Positions 63,575 to 64,000 of a DNA stretch of 64,000 nucleotides are shown here, one piece after another. Position 1 is the stretch's first letter; each line of letters starts with the position of its first letter. Position numbers and translations under genes: made by a program. This DNA comes from Comamonadaceae bacterium (GTDB lineage: Bacteria; Pseudomonadota; Gammaproteobacteria; Burkholderiales; Burkholderiaceae_C), in contig JAAFIW010000001.1 in assembly GCA_013297875.1 (NCBI GenBank), positions 62,001 through 126,000 on the forward strand. Reading direction: 5' to 3'. The notes beneath the pieces were generated by a model. That model had not been told where the DNA came from. It searched no databases and saw only the letters and a program-made list of their open reading frames with translations.

Positions 63575-64000
63575 TTAACGGCAAGCAGAAGGTGCGTATT
63601 TGGCAAGCAGAGTACCTAAACCTGCAGCAGGCATACCTGCAGCAACGGACACTGTATCAGTTGCTGAATTACAGGCCCAATCTAGCGAACCGGTTGTGGG
63701 AGGTGTATTAGCTTGAGCTGCGGCCAAAGTTATTGCCGCGCTTGCGGCAGTCGCTGAGCCAGCTACTGAGCGAACGAACGGGGCGATCACAATTGATGCG
63801 CCGGTACCGCCACCCAAAGTCTGGTTGTAAATTACCGTAATAACGCCAGTCGTGTTTACAGCTTGAATACTTTGCACGTACTTACTGTTCGCACCAGTGT
63901 TACCTGCTTGAGCATTCCATTGATTAACGATCCGAGCCAGATCGGCAGGGCTTGCAGAACCATCAACAGCGATGTTTTTCTTAATCGTATCAGCCAAGCC
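63575..64000 (-). CDS. pilA: Type IV major pilin (pilin copy 1), N-terminal part beyond the window
   Basis: 141 codons of the 3' end, reading from base 64000 to the TAA at 63575. Sequence matches pilin copy 2 at all but one residue (Asn for Asp before QWNAQAGN) and nearly all bases. The start and leader are outside the window. Together with copy 2 it forms a tandem duplication with a 646-bp unit. Confidence 0.93.
   Translation of the reverse strand, partial: GLADTIKKNIAVDGSASPADLARIVNQWNAQAGNTGANSKYVQSIQAVNTTGVITVIYNQTLGGGTGASIVIAPFVRSVAGSATAASAAITLAAAQANTPPTTGSLDWACNSATDTVSVAAGMPAAGLGTLLAKYAPSACR

Overview
The window reads as chromosomal DNA of a betaproteobacterium of the order Burkholderiales, most likely family Comamonadaceae and close to Rhodoferax/Albidiferax. 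Reasons: the order of the cytochrome c oxidase cluster (ctaC-ctaD-small protein-ctaG-DUF2970-ctaE, then SURF1, a SCO-like protein, ctaA, ctaB), a subunit II fused to cytochrome c, a Bug-type tricarboxylate-binding protein, pilR next to ampD, a lysine/alanine-rich histone H1-like protein, and overall high G+C. No rRNA, tRNA, CRISPR array, prophage or intact transposase was seen.

Layout. 1-1417: end of pilR and ampD. 1508-9766: a tight minus-strand run of six genes (Tat-signal subunit, GMC oxidoreductase, alpha/beta hydrolase, response regulator with a degenerate cyclase domain, hybrid histidine kinase, Crp/Fnr regulator). 9835-15038: a hypothetical protein, fadD, a Bug protein, and a sterol-desaturase-type gene divergent from a TetR regulator. 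15237-23940: the aa3/caa3-type oxidase with its heme A synthesis and assembly factors. 23979-31503: housekeeping and small genes (DUF2244, BioC-like methyltransferase, ComF, TrmL, MaoC hydratase, ParA, DUF3592) and a KefF/KefB-like potassium efflux pair. 31787-38507: nrdA, nrdB, a histone H1-like protein and AMP nucleosidase. 38594-44701: a complete RND efflux operon. 45393-48131: LysR regulator, MAPEG protein and two membrane proteins. 48203-53803: PAS hybrid kinase, rpe, apaG and small DUF proteins. 53918-56150: two divergent TerC-family genes, each behind its own yybP-ykoY type manganese riboswitch. 56207-59880: small membrane protein, M48 protease, moaC and a PemK/MazF toxin-antitoxin pair. 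59943-64000: type IV pilin locus (three pilin genes, TfpX/TfpZ accessory protein, Wzy/PglL-type ligase).

The most unusual content is repetitive. (a) A palindromic element of roughly 45-65 bp recurs about a dozen times. Eight clear copies lie inside genes, all in the same reading frame, each adding a peptide of the form FKPxxPxAxxxIAQAAIxxIA; two of them form part of signal peptides. (b) A 177/178-bp element with terminal inverted repeats occurs twice, folds on itself along its length, and its two copies differ by compensatory base-pair changes. (c) REP-like GGGGGAAGG repeats appear to have become the first codons of the efflux outer-membrane lipoprotein. (d) The two last pilin genes are a 646-bp tandem duplication, almost identical in sequence.

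How the genes work together: the oxidase block encodes catalytic subunits, copper delivery (CtaG, SCO-like), heme A synthesis (CtaB, CtaA) and SURF1. The nrd block carries a pair of NrdR-like boxes. The TerC pair looks like a manganese efflux unit. The pilin locus pairs pilins with the enzymes that would modify them; pilR at the other end of the window could be their activator, but no well-spaced sigma-54 promoter was found in the pilin upstream sequence that is visible.
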